Shown here: one piece after another, positions 54,596 to 64,000 of the stretch
Layout of the letters: each line of letters starts with the position of its first letter
Numbering within the stretch: the stretch's first letter is position 1
Source: Tatumella morbirosei
GTDB taxonomy: Bacteria > Pseudomonadota > Gammaproteobacteria > Enterobacterales > Enterobacteriaceae
Length of the DNA: 64,000 nucleotides
Assembly: GCF_000757425.2 (NCBI RefSeq)
Contig: NZ_JPKR02000003.1
Coordinates: forward strand, 124,001-188,000
Reading direction: 5' to 3'
Made by a program: the position numbers and the translations under genes
The notes under the pieces: model-generated
The model's input: the letters and a program-made list of their open reading frames with translations, nothing else
Told to the model about the DNA's origin: nothing
Database searches by the model: none

Positions 54596-56229
54596 TGGCT
54601 GCTCCTGCAGGGCTGTAATAAATCATCTGACGGGTGATATTGCGTGGTCTCCACACCAAACAAACCCAGTAACGTGGAAAACAGATTATCCTGGGAATAG
54701 TGCTGGCTCTGGCTCAGTTTCTCCATACAGGTCTGACTGATATGATAACGCTGCTGATAATCCGGTGATAACCATAACAACATGGGTACATGGGTCTGCT
54801 GGGCAGGGGCGATAGCATAGGGCATACCATGTAGCCAGGCGCCATTCTCGCCAAGCGATTCGCCATGGTCAGACAGATAGACCAGGCTGGTGGTGAATTT
54901 ATCCTGATGTGATTGTAGGAGTTTAATCGCCTTATCAACAATATAGTCGACGTACAGTATCGTGTTGTCGTAGGTATTGACCAGTTGTTCACGGGAACAG
55001 CTCTGAATCTGATTGGTCTGGCAGTCAGGAACGTATTTTCTGAACTGTGGGGGATACCGGTTATAATAGGTCGGTCCGTGGCTGCCAATGGTATGTAGCA
55101 CAATCATCCCGTCACCCTGTAAATGGCTGATGTAATCTTCAATCTGGTGGAACAGCACTTCATCGTAACATTCACCTTCAATACACTGACCCGGCAAGTT
55201 CAGGGCTGTCATATCCTGATGCGGCAGACGGTCACAGGCGCCTTTACATCCACCGTCATTATCATTCCACAGCACCTGGACACCGGCACGGTGCAGAATA
55301 TCCAGCACGCCTTCCTGATGGCTGGCCAGTTCATCGTCATACTTAATCCGCGGCATATTTGAAAACATGCAGGGCACAGACACTGCGGTCGAGGTGCCAC
55401 AGGAAGAAGTATGAGGATAGTAAATGACCTGGTCCTGGCTCAGCCGTGGATTCGTGTCGCGGTTATAGCCGGACAATGAGAAATCCTGTGCTCTTGAGGT
55501 TTCACCCAGCACCATAATGGTCAGATTCGGTTTACCCTGACGCATCAACGGGGTCTGGTGTGCATCCTCACCAATATGTACCAGCGGCAGATGTGCCAGC
55601 CGCTGATGTTTATACCAGGACAGCATTGCCACAATGGTATTAGAAGGGCTGAGGCTTTTCACCAGTTCTTTATTGTTACGGAACAGCGAAGCATAATCCT
55701 TATAGAAAAACGTCGCGACCAGTACGATACAGGCCACACTGATAATAATGCTTAGCGCGCGTTTCCCCAGACTTCGCCACACCGATTTTTCCGGGCGAAA
55801 TTTTATCCACCAGGCAAGGATCACCGGCGGAACAATGGTTAACAGCAGTGTGATAACCATTTGCGGGGTCAACAACGCCATGCTTTCCGACGCCGTGGTA
55901 TCCTGCATATTCACTATCATCGAGCGATCTAACACAATGGCGTAGTGAATAATAAAGTATTGTGCTGCTGCACTGACCATCACAAACAGGGAAGCCAGCA
56001 GGCGGCTTAACCAGAGAAAGGATGACAGGCTGAGCAGTATGTTAATAACACTGAAGGCCACCAGCGGCATAGACAGGAAAAATAGTCCGTGAGACAGCGA
56101 GTCAAATGGGACGAGTTTCCAGGCCTGCCGGTAATAGGCAATATTCAGGCACAGGCTGATATAAGCCGCGAACAGCAATACAAAGCTTAAACGACTCAGT
56201 TGCGGTCGTTTGAACAGAGAATAGGACAT
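54592..56229 (-). CDS. eptA: Lipid A phosphoethanolamine transferase EptA (PmrC)
   Basis: Inner-membrane enzyme of 545 residues that adds phosphoethanolamine to lipid A phosphates in the periplasm, reducing negative charge and polymyxin binding. Five N-terminal helices are followed by an alkaline-phosphatase-like domain with zinc ligands and the nucleophile Thr in [24 protein letters not shown], plus [13 protein letters not shown] and [10 protein letters not shown]. Six or more cysteines form the usual disulfides. ATG 56229 matches homologues; a 28-codon extension of the frame was rejected. First gene of the operon with pmrAB; a PmrA box lies upstream. Confidence 0.95.
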   Translation of the reverse strand: MSYSLFKRPQLSRLSFVLLFAAYISLCLNIAYYRQAWKLVPFDSLSHGLFFLSMPLVAFSVINILLSLSSFLWLSRLLASLFVMVSAAAQYFIIHYAIVLDRSMIVNMQDTTASESMALLTPQMVITLLLTIVPPVILAWWIKFRPEKSVWRSLGKRALSIIISVACIVLVATFFYKDYASLFRNNKELVKSLSPSNTIVAMLSWYKHQRLAHLPLVHIGEDAHQTPLMRQGKPNLTIMVLGETSRAQDFSLSGYNRDTNPRLSQDQVIYYPHTSSCGTSTAVSVPCMFSNMPRIKYDDELASHQEGVLDILHRAGVQVLWNDNDGGCKGACDRLPHQDMTALNLPGQCIEGECYDEVLFHQIEDYISHLQGDGMIVLHTIGSHGPTYYNRYPPQFRKYVPDCQTNQIQSCSREQLVNTYDNTILYVDYIVDKAIKLLQSHQDKFTTSLVYLSDHGESLGENGAWLHGMPYAIAPAQQTHVPMLLWLSPDYQQRYHISQTCMEKLSQSQHYSQDNLFSTLLGLFGVETTQYHPSDDLLQPCRSSQ

Positions 56230-56275
56230 CGATTCACCAGACAGGATTATTTTCGCCGTATTGTGAAAGATGAAG

Positions 56276-56292
56276 ATTAGGAAAACCTTAAG
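56276..56292 (-). promoter_or_regulatory. PmrA box upstream of eptA
   Basis: On the minus strand CTTAAG-GTTTT-CCTAAT matches the PmrA consensus with one mismatch and the correct 11-bp period, 47 bp upstream of the eptA start. It closely resembles the CTTAAG-N5-CTTAAT box of Salmonella pmrC, indicating autoregulation of the operon. Confidence 0.7.
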
Positions 56293-56453
56293 TAACTTAA
56301 TATTACAGGCCACTCTTAATCGCTAAGCTGTTGATTTATTCTATTTCGGAACAGTTGCCGGGATTAAGAGGCTTAAGCTTTTAGCTGTTTCGAGTTTTCA
56401 GCCCCGTGACCTTGTTACAGGGCGCCGTCAGATTGCAGACCCGGAGAGTCATC

Positions 56454-56951
56454 ATGGCCGATGTTCACGATTCCGCCACCCGTAGCAAAAATATGCGTGC
56501 CATACGTCCGCAGGGGACCCGCATAGAAAAGCAACTGTTGCAGTTGCTGCAGTCGCTGGGGATTGCGGTAACTCAACAGGTCAGGGAACTGCCAGGTCGT
56601 CCGGATTTTGTACTACCAGACAGAAAAAAAATCATATTTACCCATGGTTGTTTCTGGCACCGCCACCACTGTGGTTTATATAAACTACCGGCGACCCGCA
56701 GCGAATTCTGGCGGAATAAAATTGGTCGCAACGTGGTGCGTGATCAGCAGAATCTGATGAAATTACACCAGCAGGGATGGACGGTACTGCTTATCTGGGA
56801 GTGTGCCATGAAGGGAAAAAACCGGCTCAGCGAAACGCAACTCAGTGAACGGGTTGAAGAGTGGGTTTGTGTCTCGGAGTCTTCAGCAGAAATTGGTGAA
56901 CAGGGTATTCGCTTACTGGATATTGGGACGATTCCCCCGGCCGGAGATTGA
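56454..56951 (+). CDS. vsr: Very short patch repair endonuclease Vsr
   Basis: Mismatch endonuclease of 165 residues that nicks beside T:G mismatches arising from 5-methylcytosine deamination at CCWGG sites. Catalytic Asp51 (PGRPDF), His64 and His69 (FTHGCFWHRHHC), and the zinc ligands Cys66, His71, Cys73 and Cys117 fall at the same numbers as in E. coli Vsr. ATG 56454 follows GGAGAG. The usual partner, the dcm methyltransferase gene, is not adjacent. Confidence 0.95.
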   Translation: MADVHDSATRSKNMRAIRPQGTRIEKQLLQLLQSLGIAVTQQVRELPGRPDFVLPDRKKIIFTHGCFWHRHHCGLYKLPATRSEFWRNKIGRNVVRDQQNLMKLHQQGWTVLLIWECAMKGKNRLSETQLSERVEEWVCVSESSAEIGEQGIRLLDIGTIPPAGD

Positions 56952-56973
56952 TGGTCGGCCGGAGGGTGACGGT

Positions 56974-58449
56974 CTATTTTTTACCAGAGGCCCGTGCTGC
57001 CGTTACCTTCGCGGCAATCTTGTCACCTGTTTCGCTGTCAATATTACGCCAGTAGTCAAATGCCCGTGACAGCACCGGTTCTTCGACGCCATTAAGCAGA
57101 TGTCCGCTGACGTTATCGACCAGACGCTGCCGGGCCGCATCATCCATGACCTGATTAATCAGAGTATTGGCCTGGCCCACATCATCATCTTCTGCATGCA
57201 GCCTGTAAGGCTGGTGTACCAGGTCACCACTGGCATGCCATGATGAGTCGGTAGGGTAGTTATCACCATCCGCCTTTGGGCCACCTTTGGAGTTAGGAGC
57301 ATAGACCGGATCGCTCACCGGAGTCATCCGCATCGCACCATCTTTGCTGTAGCTGTGTACCGGTGATTGTGGAGCATTGACCGGGATTTGCTTATAGTTT
57401 ACGCCCAGTCTGGCACGATGAGCATCCGCATAGGCAAATACCCGACCGAGCAACATTTTATCCGGGCTCAGCCCGATGCCTGGCACCAGATTATTCGGTT
57501 CAAAGGCCGCCTGTTCAATCTGTGCGTGGTTATCGGTCGGATTGCGGTCCAGGGTCAGGGTACCCACTTTAATCAGCGGATAATCGGTATGTGGCCAGAC
57601 TTTGGTCAGGTCGAAAGGATTAAACCGGTAATTTTCGGCCTCAGCAAACGGCATGATTTGCATATACAGCGTCCATTGCGGGTATTCGCCTTGTTTAATG
57701 GCATTGAACAGATCACGGACATGGAAATCGCCATCCGCCCCGGCTAGCTGATCGGCTTGCTGCTGAGTTAGAAACTCTACGCCCTGGTGGGTTTTAAAGT
57801 GATACTTCACCCAGAATTTCTCGCCGGCCGCATTCACCCACATATAGGTATGGCTGGAATAGCCATTCATATGACGCCAGCTTTTAGGGATACCACGGTC
57901 ACCCATCAGCCAGGTCACCTGGTGTGACGATTCAGGAGATAACGTCCAGAAGTCCCACTGCATTTCATTATCACGCAGGTTATTATCAGCACGACGTTTT
58001 TGGGAGCGGATGAAATGCTGAAACTTCATCGGGTCGCGAATAAAGAAAACCGGGGTATTGTTTCCCACTAAATCGTAATTACCTTCAGTGGTATAAAATT
58101 TAATGGCAAACCCGCGTGGGTCTCGCCAGGTGTCGGGGCTGCCACGTTCACCGGCCACGGTAGAAAACCGCATCACTACATCGGTTTTGACACCAGGCTG
58201 GAACAGTGCAGCACGGGTATACTGGCTGACATCTTCGGTGACCTGAAAGGTACCAAATGCGCCGCTGCCTTTGGCGTGGGGCTGGCGTTCCGGAATTCGT
58301 TCCCGGTTAAAATTCGCCATCTGTTCAATCAGATAATGGTCGTGCAATACCAGCGGACCGTCCGGACCGACCGATAAAGAGTGCTCATCACTGGCTACAG
58401 GGATCCCAGCGTCGGTAGTTGTTATTTTAGGTTTATTATCATTGCTCAT
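56974..58449 (-). CDS. Heme catalase (small-subunit, monofunctional)
   Basis: Hydrogen peroxide dismutating enzyme of 491 residues, the size of clade 3 type catalases. The distal His58 lies in [19 protein letters not shown], the distal asparagine region in [16 protein letters not shown] and the proximal heme tyrosine in [14 protein letters not shown]. It lacks the C-terminal domain of KatE-type enzymes and has no signal peptide. The gene is convergent with vsr (22 bp apart) and divergent from the MFS gene; its promoter lies in the 235 bp upstream. Confidence 0.94.
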   Translation of the reverse strand: MSNDNKPKITTTDAGIPVASDEHSLSVGPDGPLVLHDHYLIEQMANFNRERIPERQPHAKGSGAFGTFQVTEDVSQYTRAALFQPGVKTDVVMRFSTVAGERGSPDTWRDPRGFAIKFYTTEGNYDLVGNNTPVFFIRDPMKFQHFIRSQKRRADNNLRDNEMQWDFWTLSPESSHQVTWLMGDRGIPKSWRHMNGYSSHTYMWVNAAGEKFWVKYHFKTHQGVEFLTQQQADQLAGADGDFHVRDLFNAIKQGEYPQWTLYMQIMPFAEAENYRFNPFDLTKVWPHTDYPLIKVGTLTLDRNPTDNHAQIEQAAFEPNNLVPGIGLSPDKMLLGRVFAYADAHRARLGVNYKQIPVNAPQSPVHSYSKDGAMRMTPVSDPVYAPNSKGGPKADGDNYPTDSSWHASGDLVHQPYRLHAEDDDVGQANTLINQVMDDAARQRLVDNVSGHLLNGVEEPVLSRAFDYWRNIDSETGDKIAAKVTAARASGKK

Positions 58450-58684
58450 GCTGCTTCTCCATAATTATTCCAGGGTTATCAGACACCGTCTAAGCATAGC
58501 TGAAATGCCCGGTTAGTCAGGAAATTATGAAAAAAAACACGGTAATAAGATCCCGGTAGCTGGGTTTTCGCCAATTTGTGCGGTGACAGAATAAATTATG
58601 CGGCTCTGTTATTTAGTTTATATGAATGGATGCGTTATTCTTGCCTGCTAATAATAATCCTGCATATTAATCTGGAGTTTTGCT

Positions 58685-59917
58685 ATGGACTCTTCCTCCG
58701 GAGAGCCTTCGTCACGTATTTTTCATCATCATGGTTTCCGCTGTTATTTAGTGGCGCAAACCTGTTCGACACTCAGTTTTCAGATTATCTCTCTGGCCGT
58801 CAGTTGGCAGCTCTATGCCATGACCCACAGTGCTTTTATGCTGGGGATGATTGGACTGATGCAGTTTGTCCCGTCGGTGTTACTGGCACTCCCGGCCGGC
58901 CATCTGGCCGACCAGTACAACCGTAAGACGCTTATCATCGGTGGTCAGACGGTGGAGTTGTTGTCGGTTGTGGGTCTGGCTTTACTGCCGTTGTATGCGC
59001 CCGGCAGCACCACATTATTACTGACACTGGTGTTCCTGTTCTCACTGGCCCGTGCTTTCGAAAGCCCGTCGATGACGTCATTATTGCCTGCGCTGTTACC
59101 TGCGGGATTATTGCCAAAGGGAATGGCCACCACCCAGGTCTTTCGTGAAGCCATGGTGATTGCGGGCCCAATGGCCGGGGGAATACTGTACGTCATCTCT
59201 CCGTTGGCAGCTTACGGTACTGCGGCAGTGGCCTATGTCATTTCACTACTGTTTATCCGGAACCTGCGTTATGAACGTGAGGCTGTGAAAGCCCTGCCGA
59301 TGACGTTTAAAAACCTGTTTGCCGGACTGGATTTCATATTTAAACGCAAAGATGTGCTGGGTGTGATTTCTTTAGATTTGTTCGCGGTGTTATTAGGTGG
59401 CGTTACGGCATTACTTCCCATTTTTGCCCATGATGTGCTGCATACCGGAGCCTGGGGCCTGGGCGCCTTACGCGCCGCGCCGTCTGTGGGGGCATTGATC
59501 ACCGGTATCTGGATCAGCCGTACCAGTTTTCAGAAACATACCGGGATGATCATGTTTGGCTGCGTTGCTGGTTTTGGTCTGGCTACCCTGGTTTTCGCCT
59601 TATCCCATAATGTGGTGTTATCACTACTGGCGCTGGTGGCGTTAGGCGGCTTCGATATGGTCAGCATGGTGATTCGTGGTGCGATGGTGCAACTGGATAC
59701 CCCGGATGAAATGCGGGGCAGGGTCAATGCAGTGAACTCTGTGTTTATCAATACTTCCAATCAGCTTGGCGAGTTTGAGACCGGAGTCATGGCCAGTGCC
59801 ATTGGTGCGGTCCCGGCATCAGTACTGGGGGGGATAGGTACTATTGTGGTCGTGGGATTATGGATGGTGATGTTTCCGCAACTACGCCGCCGTCAGAAGC
59901 TGGCAGAAACCCGGTAA
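58685..59917 (+). CDS. MFS transporter, EntS-like
   Basis: Major facilitator superfamily exporter of 410 residues with about 12 helices. The loop 2-3 motif GHLADQYNRKTLI and ARAFESPSMTSLLPALLP and MVQLDTPDEMRGRVNAVNSVFIN are typical of the MFS_3/EntS group, whose members export enterobactin or macrolides. No siderophore genes are nearby, so substrate is unknown. GGAG lies 9 nt before the ATG. Confidence 0.88.
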   Translation: MDSSSGEPSSRIFHHHGFRCYLVAQTCSTLSFQIISLAVSWQLYAMTHSAFMLGMIGLMQFVPSVLLALPAGHLADQYNRKTLIIGGQTVELLSVVGLALLPLYAPGSTTLLLTLVFLFSLARAFESPSMTSLLPALLPAGLLPKGMATTQVFREAMVIAGPMAGGILYVISPLAAYGTAAVAYVISLLFIRNLRYEREAVKALPMTFKNLFAGLDFIFKRKDVLGVISLDLFAVLLGGVTALLPIFAHDVLHTGAWGLGALRAAPSVGALITGIWISRTSFQKHTGMIMFGCVAGFGLATLVFALSHNVVLSLLALVALGGFDMVSMVIRGAMVQLDTPDEMRGRVNAVNSVFINTSNQLGEFETGVMASAIGAVPASVLGGIGTIVVVGLWMVMFPQLRRRQKLAETR

Positions 59918-60012
59918 TATAGCATTGACGGTTCACAGTGCACAGAGACGGGTCTCACTGCACTTTGCTCATTATTTTCACTGTTTTCGGATAACTCAAA
60001 TAGGAGTAGTCG

Positions 60013-60636
60013 ATGTCCACCGATCGTTATACCTACCAGCCCCGACAGGGCCACGGACTTCCGCACGACCCACTGAATGCCATTATCGGCCCCCGGCCGA
60101 TTGGCTGGATCAGCTCACACGACGGGCAGGGTAATCATAATCTTGCACCTTACAGCTTTTTTAACTGCTTTAATTACACGCCTCCGTTGATTGGCTTCTC
60201 AAGTACCGGCTGGAAAGACAGTGTCGCCAATATTGATAAGACCGGTGAATTTGTCTGGAACCTGGCCACCCGGCCATTGGCTGAAGCGATGAACGCCAGC
60301 TCGGCACCTTTGCCGGCAGACAAGGATGAGTTTCGCTTTGCGGGGCTGAACACACTCCCCTCCCAACAGGTGTCTGCATTGCGGGTCGCGGAGAGTCCGG
60401 TGCATTTTGAATGCCGGTTAACGCAGTGTCTACGGTTGCAGGACGCGGGGGGCAATGCACTGCAAACCTGGCTGGTGCTCGGGGAAGTCGTGCAGGTGCA
60501 TATCGACAGACAACTGCTTGACGAAGGCATTTACCAGACCAGTCGCGCACAGCCAATCCTTCGTGCCGGCGGGCCATCGGCCTATTACGGGATCAGCGAT
60601 GAACAGCGTTTCGATCTGTTCCGTCCCACGTTATAA
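60013..60636 (+). CDS. Flavin reductase-like FMN-binding protein
   Basis: Protein of 207 residues of the flavin reductase-like/FMN split-barrel family. Conserved features are PRPIGWISSHDGQGNHNLAPYSFFNCFNYTPPLIGFSS, which binds FMN, and the C-terminal GGPSAYYGISD. A strong ribosome binding site (AGGAG) precedes the ATG. The likely role is an NAD(P)H:flavin reductase or an uncharacterised FMN enzyme; no partner oxygenase gene is adjacent. Confidence 0.87.
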   Translation: MSTDRYTYQPRQGHGLPHDPLNAIIGPRPIGWISSHDGQGNHNLAPYSFFNCFNYTPPLIGFSSTGWKDSVANIDKTGEFVWNLATRPLAEAMNASSAPLPADKDEFRFAGLNTLPSQQVSALRVAESPVHFECRLTQCLRLQDAGGNALQTWLVLGEVVQVHIDRQLLDEGIYQTSRAQPILRAGGPSAYYGISDEQRFDLFRPTL

Positions 60637-60780
60637 AACCCGGCCATTGCGTGGTTGCAGATGCACAGCAGGGTGCAATGACAGGTGGCTGTCACTGGAA
60701 ATTTATCCCGTCAGGCACTATACATGATCATTCAGACATTCACTCAATTGCTGATCCCGCGATCAGCCCGGGAGTAAACG

Positions 60781-61617
60781 ATGAAGAGCCTGAAAATTGA
60801 CGGTCAAACCCTGCCAGCCATCGGTATGGGAAGCTGGCGTTTGGGACAAGGACGATATCCGGAAGCGGAGGAGGTCGCCGCGCTCAACTACGGTCTGTCA
60901 CACGGACTGAAGGTGATTGATACCGCAGAAATGTACGGCGATGGCGATTCAGAAATTCTGATCGGTAAGGCGTTAAAAAACCAGCGTGAAAAGGCATGGC
61001 TGGTTTCTAAAGTCTACCCCTGGAATGCTTCGGTCTCAGGAATGAAGGCGGCCTGCGAGCAGAGTTTACAACGATTACAGACGGATTATCTCGACCTCTA
61101 CCTGTTGCACTGGGCTTCTGAATATCCACTGGAAGAAATCGTCGATGGATTTCAGCAACTACAACAACAGGGCAAAATCAAGGCATGGGGTGTTTCTAAT
61201 TTTGATACCCGCGCCATGAAACAACTCTGGCAGACGCCGGGAGGACAAGAGTGCTGCGTTAACCAGATTTTCTATAATCCTCAGGCCCGTGGCACTGAGT
61301 TTTCTCTATTACCCTGGTGTGCAGAGCACGGGGTGGCAGTGATGGCGTATTCGCCCCTCGGTGGTCATGAAGGTGGCTTACTCAATCATCCTTTAATCAG
61401 CCAACTGGCGAATAAGTACCAGTGTGGCCCTTCGGCTGTTGTGCTGAGCTGGGCCATCCGGGATGGCAATGTCCTGGCTATTCCTGAATCCGGTTCCGAA
61501 AATCATATCGCCGCGAACCTGGAAGCTCTGACTCTCGAACTCAGTGATGAGGACCTGTTGGAGATAGACAAACATTTTGCGCCGCCAGCACGTGAACAGC
61601 CATTAGAGATCCGCTAA
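60781..61617 (+). CDS. Aldo-keto reductase
   Basis: NADPH-dependent reductase of 278 residues with a TIM-barrel fold. The catalytic tetrad is visible: Asp and Tyr in IDTAEMYGDG, Lys in LVSKVYP and His in LYLLHWASEYP. The cofactor-binding C-terminal region reads AIPESGSENHIAANLEAL, where a Lys/Arg usually follows AIP; its replacement by Glu may affect NADPH preference. GGGAG precedes the ATG. Substrate unknown. Confidence 0.9.
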   Translation: MKSLKIDGQTLPAIGMGSWRLGQGRYPEAEEVAALNYGLSHGLKVIDTAEMYGDGDSEILIGKALKNQREKAWLVSKVYPWNASVSGMKAACEQSLQRLQTDYLDLYLLHWASEYPLEEIVDGFQQLQQQGKIKAWGVSNFDTRAMKQLWQTPGGQECCVNQIFYNPQARGTEFSLLPWCAEHGVAVMAYSPLGGHEGGLLNHPLISQLANKYQCGPSAVVLSWAIRDGNVLAIPESGSENHIAANLEALTLELSDEDLLEIDKHFAPPAREQPLEIR

Positions 61618-61719
61618 CCTGATCCGCTTATTGGTGGCGGTGAGCACAAATGCAGTCGTGAGGATACAGACACTGACCGAACGAGATTATCGGTAAACCG
61701 GTCATTGGATTACGCTAAG

Positions 61720-61755
61720 CACACAGCCTCCCCGGGTCGTCGGGGAGGCTGTGTG
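61720..61755. terminator. Strong stem-loop between convergent genes
   Basis: Perfect 15-bp stem CACACAGCCTCCCCG / CGGGGAGGCTGTGTG with a 6-nt loop, between the aldo-keto reductase gene and mqo, 23 bp from the mqo stop. No T tract follows in either direction, yet position and stability suggest it limits readthrough of both transcripts. Confidence 0.65.
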
Positions 61756-61777
61756 TAGTACTTAACCCGTCTGTGTT

Positions 61778-63439
61778 TTATAGCGCTAAATCCTGCTGAG
61801 GCGTGGACTGACGAGCCGGAGTGCTCTCTGGCGCTGTGACTTGTGCTGCTGGCATCACTATGACCGGAGGTTTGGTGAGTTGCAGAGCCTGGGCTGTTTC
61901 ATCCCACACCTGCTGTGTAAGCTGTACATTACCGTTTAATTTCTGTCCATAGGTTGGCACCAGACCGCGAATTTTTTGCTGCCATTGAGGCGTTTTAATC
62001 TGCTCACTGAAGAGTTTTTCGATAACATTCAGCGTGATCGGCGCTGCGGTAGAGGCTCCCGGAGAGGCTCCCAGTAATGCCGCGATGGTTTTTTGCTGGT
62101 CGGTCACCACTTCGGTCCCCAGTTTCAGAACGCCACCTTTCTGCGGATCTTTTTTGACGATCTGTACGCGCTGTCCGGCCTGCCACAGATGCCAGTCTGC
62201 TTGTTGGGCTTGCGGATAATACTCTTTTAATGCCGCAAACCTGTCTTCATCAGACAGCATCACCTGACCTATCAGATATTTCACCAGGTCAAAATTATCG
62301 ATACCCACATGGGCCATCGGCAGGAAGTTATGGGTGGTGGTGGCACTCAGCAGATCAAACAAAGAGCCATTTTTCAGGTATTTGGTCGAGAAGGTCGCGA
62401 AGGGGCCAAACAGCACCACTTTCTTTCCGTCAAGGTGACGAATATCAATATGCGGAACTGACATCGGAGGCGCACCGACCGATGCCTGTCCATAGACTTT
62501 CACGGCATGGTGTTCGGTAACCTCTGGGTTTTCCGTGACCAGGAAAGAGCCCCCCACCGGGAAACCCCCATAGTTTTCTGCTTCCGGAATACCGGTTTCC
62601 TGTAGCAGCTTCAGCGCCGCACCGCCGGCTCCGATAAAGACATAACGGGCATCGATTTCATGACTGGTGTGATTTTTCAAATCATTCACCGTCACATGCC
62701 AGCTGTTATCCGGATTACGGCTGAATGCAGTTACTTCGGTGGACAGTTCAAGACGGAATCCTGGTCGGGTTTTCAGCGAGGAGACCAGCTGACGGGTAAT
62801 TTCACCGTAATTCACATCCGTACCCAGTGGTGTCCAGGTAGCCGCGACTTTTTGCGACGGAGAGCGGCCTTCAATCACCAGCGGGGCCCACTGTTTGATC
62901 TGATTCTGATCGGTCGAAAATTTCATGCCCTGGAACAGGGTGCTGGTTTGCAGTGCCTGATAGCGTTTGGTCAGGTATTCCACATTCGCATCACCCCAGA
63001 CAAAACTCATGTGGGGTGCAGAATTGATAAAAGAGTGGGGGTTGTTCAGCGTTCCTTGTCTGACCAGTGAAGACCAGAACTGGCGAGAGATCATAAATGA
63101 TTCATTGATCTCCAGGGCTTTACTGATATCAATAGAACCATCGGCACGCTGCGGCGTATAGTTAAGCTCCATATTCGCAGAGTGGCCCGTACCGGCGTTG
63201 TTCCAGCCATTTGATGACTCTTCGGCAACACCGTCCAGCCTTTCCACCATGATCTGTTTCCAGTCTGGCTGGAGTTCATTCAGCCATGTGCCCAGAGAGG
63301 CACTCATAATTCCTCCACCAATCAGTAACACATCGGTTTTTTCGCTGGCCGCGCTGACACTCTGGCTAACAGTGGTCAGGGTAAGCAGGGAGAGGCTGAA
63401 AGCTATTTTTTTTGAAAAAGTCATATTACGCCTGGTCAT
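61778..63439 (-). CDS. mqo: Malate:quinone oxidoreductase
   Basis: FAD-dependent enzyme of 553 residues oxidising malate to oxaloacetate and reducing membrane quinone. The FAD-binding motif [16 protein letters not shown] follows an N-terminal hydrophobic segment (about residues 12-28) like that of E. coli Mqo; [38 protein letters not shown] and [15 protein letters not shown] are family hallmarks. A second in-frame ATG at 63424, with AGG 7 nt upstream, is an equally good start. The C-terminus is a Pro/Thr/Gln-rich tail. Confidence 0.96.
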   Translation of the reverse strand: MTRRNMTFSKKIAFSLSLLTLTTVSQSVSAASEKTDVLLIGGGIMSASLGTWLNELQPDWKQIMVERLDGVAEESSNGWNNAGTGHSANMELNYTPQRADGSIDISKALEINESFMISRQFWSSLVRQGTLNNPHSFINSAPHMSFVWGDANVEYLTKRYQALQTSTLFQGMKFSTDQNQIKQWAPLVIEGRSPSQKVAATWTPLGTDVNYGEITRQLVSSLKTRPGFRLELSTEVTAFSRNPDNSWHVTVNDLKNHTSHEIDARYVFIGAGGAALKLLQETGIPEAENYGGFPVGGSFLVTENPEVTEHHAVKVYGQASVGAPPMSVPHIDIRHLDGKKVVLFGPFATFSTKYLKNGSLFDLLSATTTHNFLPMAHVGIDNFDLVKYLIGQVMLSDEDRFAALKEYYPQAQQADWHLWQAGQRVQIVKKDPQKGGVLKLGTEVVTDQQKTIAALLGASPGASTAAPITLNVIEKLFSEQIKTPQWQQKIRGLVPTYGQKLNGNVQLTQQVWDETAQALQLTKPPVIVMPAAQVTAPESTPARQSTPQQDLAL

Positions 63440-63796
63440 TGTGAAAAACTGGCCGGAAGTGTAACGGAAATTGTGTCTATATGTGAATTAATTTATCTGT
63501 TTATTTTAATTTATATATGTACATAAATTGAATGATTTCTTTTCATGTTGTTGATTTTAATGTTTTTAATTAATGTTGATTATAAGGGGGCATATTGATA
63601 TTGCGAACCAGTCGCGGAATTAATGACCAAATGTTACAAACATCCTGATGGGATTTTCATGGTAATCTCGCGGATGTGAAAGTGAAACTGAGCAGGGGAC
63701 AGGGAAATTTTAGCCTGGTCAGATGGGCTGTTTGCGCCTAATCACATCAGATTTATTGTATAATCCTCAAGATTATATACCTGACACAAAATCATC
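63440..63796. other. 357-bp mqo/yneE divergent intergenic region
   Basis: Very AT-rich in its left half. It contains a perfect TATAAT hexamer at 63759-63764, 32 bp before the yneE start, which is a likely -10 element although the -35 match is poor. The mqo promoter should lie at the left end. No open frame or RNA gene was recognised. Confidence 0.5.
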
Positions 63797-64000
63797 ATGA
63801 TTATCCGTAAACCTCAGCACTGGTTTCTTCGCCTGTTCGACTGGCATGGTTCAGTCCTGCCTAAAATTTCTTTTCAACTGACACTAAATATCATGATGTC
63901 AGTGATAGCACTGCTCAGCCTGCCCTGGTACGAAACCCTGAATGTCAGGCTGACGACCGCGCCTTTTAGCCTGCTCGGGGTATCGATTGCGGTATTTCTT
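63797..64000 (+). CDS. yneE: Bestrophin-like YneE family protein, 3' end cut by window
   Basis: The first 68 codons of an inner-membrane protein of the bestrophin/UPF0187 family (putative chloride or anion channel; E. coli YneE is about 304 residues). It starts MIIRKPQHW and continues DWHGSVLPKI, a hydrophobic helix, LPWYETLNV and APFSLLGVSIAVFL, parallel to E. coli YneE. The remainder lies outside the window. Confidence 0.9.
   Translation, partial: MIIRKPQHWFLRLFDWHGSVLPKISFQLTLNIMMSVIALLSLPWYETLNVRLTTAPFSLLGVSIAVFL

Noticed and set aside
63620-63650. ATGTTACAAACATC as a possible second Ter site
   Set aside because: It lacks the invariant GTTGTAAC core and the G6 end of Ter sites.

Overview
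The window looks like chromosome of a gammaproteobacterium of the order Enterobacterales. Almost every recognisable protein (PdxY, DtpA, Nth, RsxA-G, Add, YdgA, FumC, Tus, SutR, PmrA/B, EptA, YddG, Mqo, YneE) is close to its Escherichia coli counterpart, and the Tus gene with a near-perfect Ter site places the segment in the replication terminus region. A complete pqqABCDEF operon, a KdoO-type Kdo hydroxylase and srfAB point away from E. coli itself and towards an Erwiniaceae-like genus (Tatumella, Pantoea or Erwinia are plausible). The genus is inference only. No prophage, transposase, CRISPR array, rRNA or tRNA was seen.

Layout. 0-12 kb: end of pdxY, a divergent SDR/LysR pair, the peptide transporter dtpA, then nth-rsxE-G-D-C-B-A (Rnf/Rsx electron transport complex) and add, all leftward. 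12.5-18.4 kb: a small unknown gene followed by a strongly structured RNA and terminator, ydgA, fumC, tus with its Ter site, and a ROK sugar kinase. 18.5-29.8 kb (accessory): Rrf2 and MarA-like regulators, a barnase/barstar pair, srfA-srfB without srfC, a DMT exporter, a BenE-family transporter divergent from sutR, and an isochorismatase-fold enzyme coupled to an AbrB-family membrane protein. 29.8-41.7 kb: a PQQ island: pqqU (outer-membrane PQQ receptor, YncD family) with a terminator in its leader, a hydroxyacid-type dehydrogenase, a zinc dipeptidase, pqqABCDEF, and convergent dld. 42-45.4 kb: an nfsB-like gene broken by a homopolymer frameshift, a TRIC/YadS channel, yddG and a GST.

45.5-56.3 kb is an envelope and phosphate block: kdoO; a Pho-box-preceded ABC importer of the glycerol-3-phosphate type with an ADPRM-like phosphoesterase; a class A acid phosphatase (phoN); a very small membrane protein resembling PmrR behind a perfect PmrA box; then pmrB, pmrA and eptA, with a second PmrA box before eptA. 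Together these suggest coordinated remodelling of lipid A/Kdo phosphate groups and scavenging of phosphorylated compounds. 56.4-64 kb: an orphan vsr, a catalase, an MFS exporter, a flavin reductase-like protein, an aldo-keto reductase, mqo, and the start of a bestrophin-like yneE cut by the window end.

The most notable items are the PmrR-like small protein with its PmrA box and an inverted repeat covering its ribosome binding site, the Pho-box importer/phosphoesterase operon, the linkage of PQQ receptor, dipeptidase and PQQ biosynthesis, and the nested stem structure at 12.8 kb.
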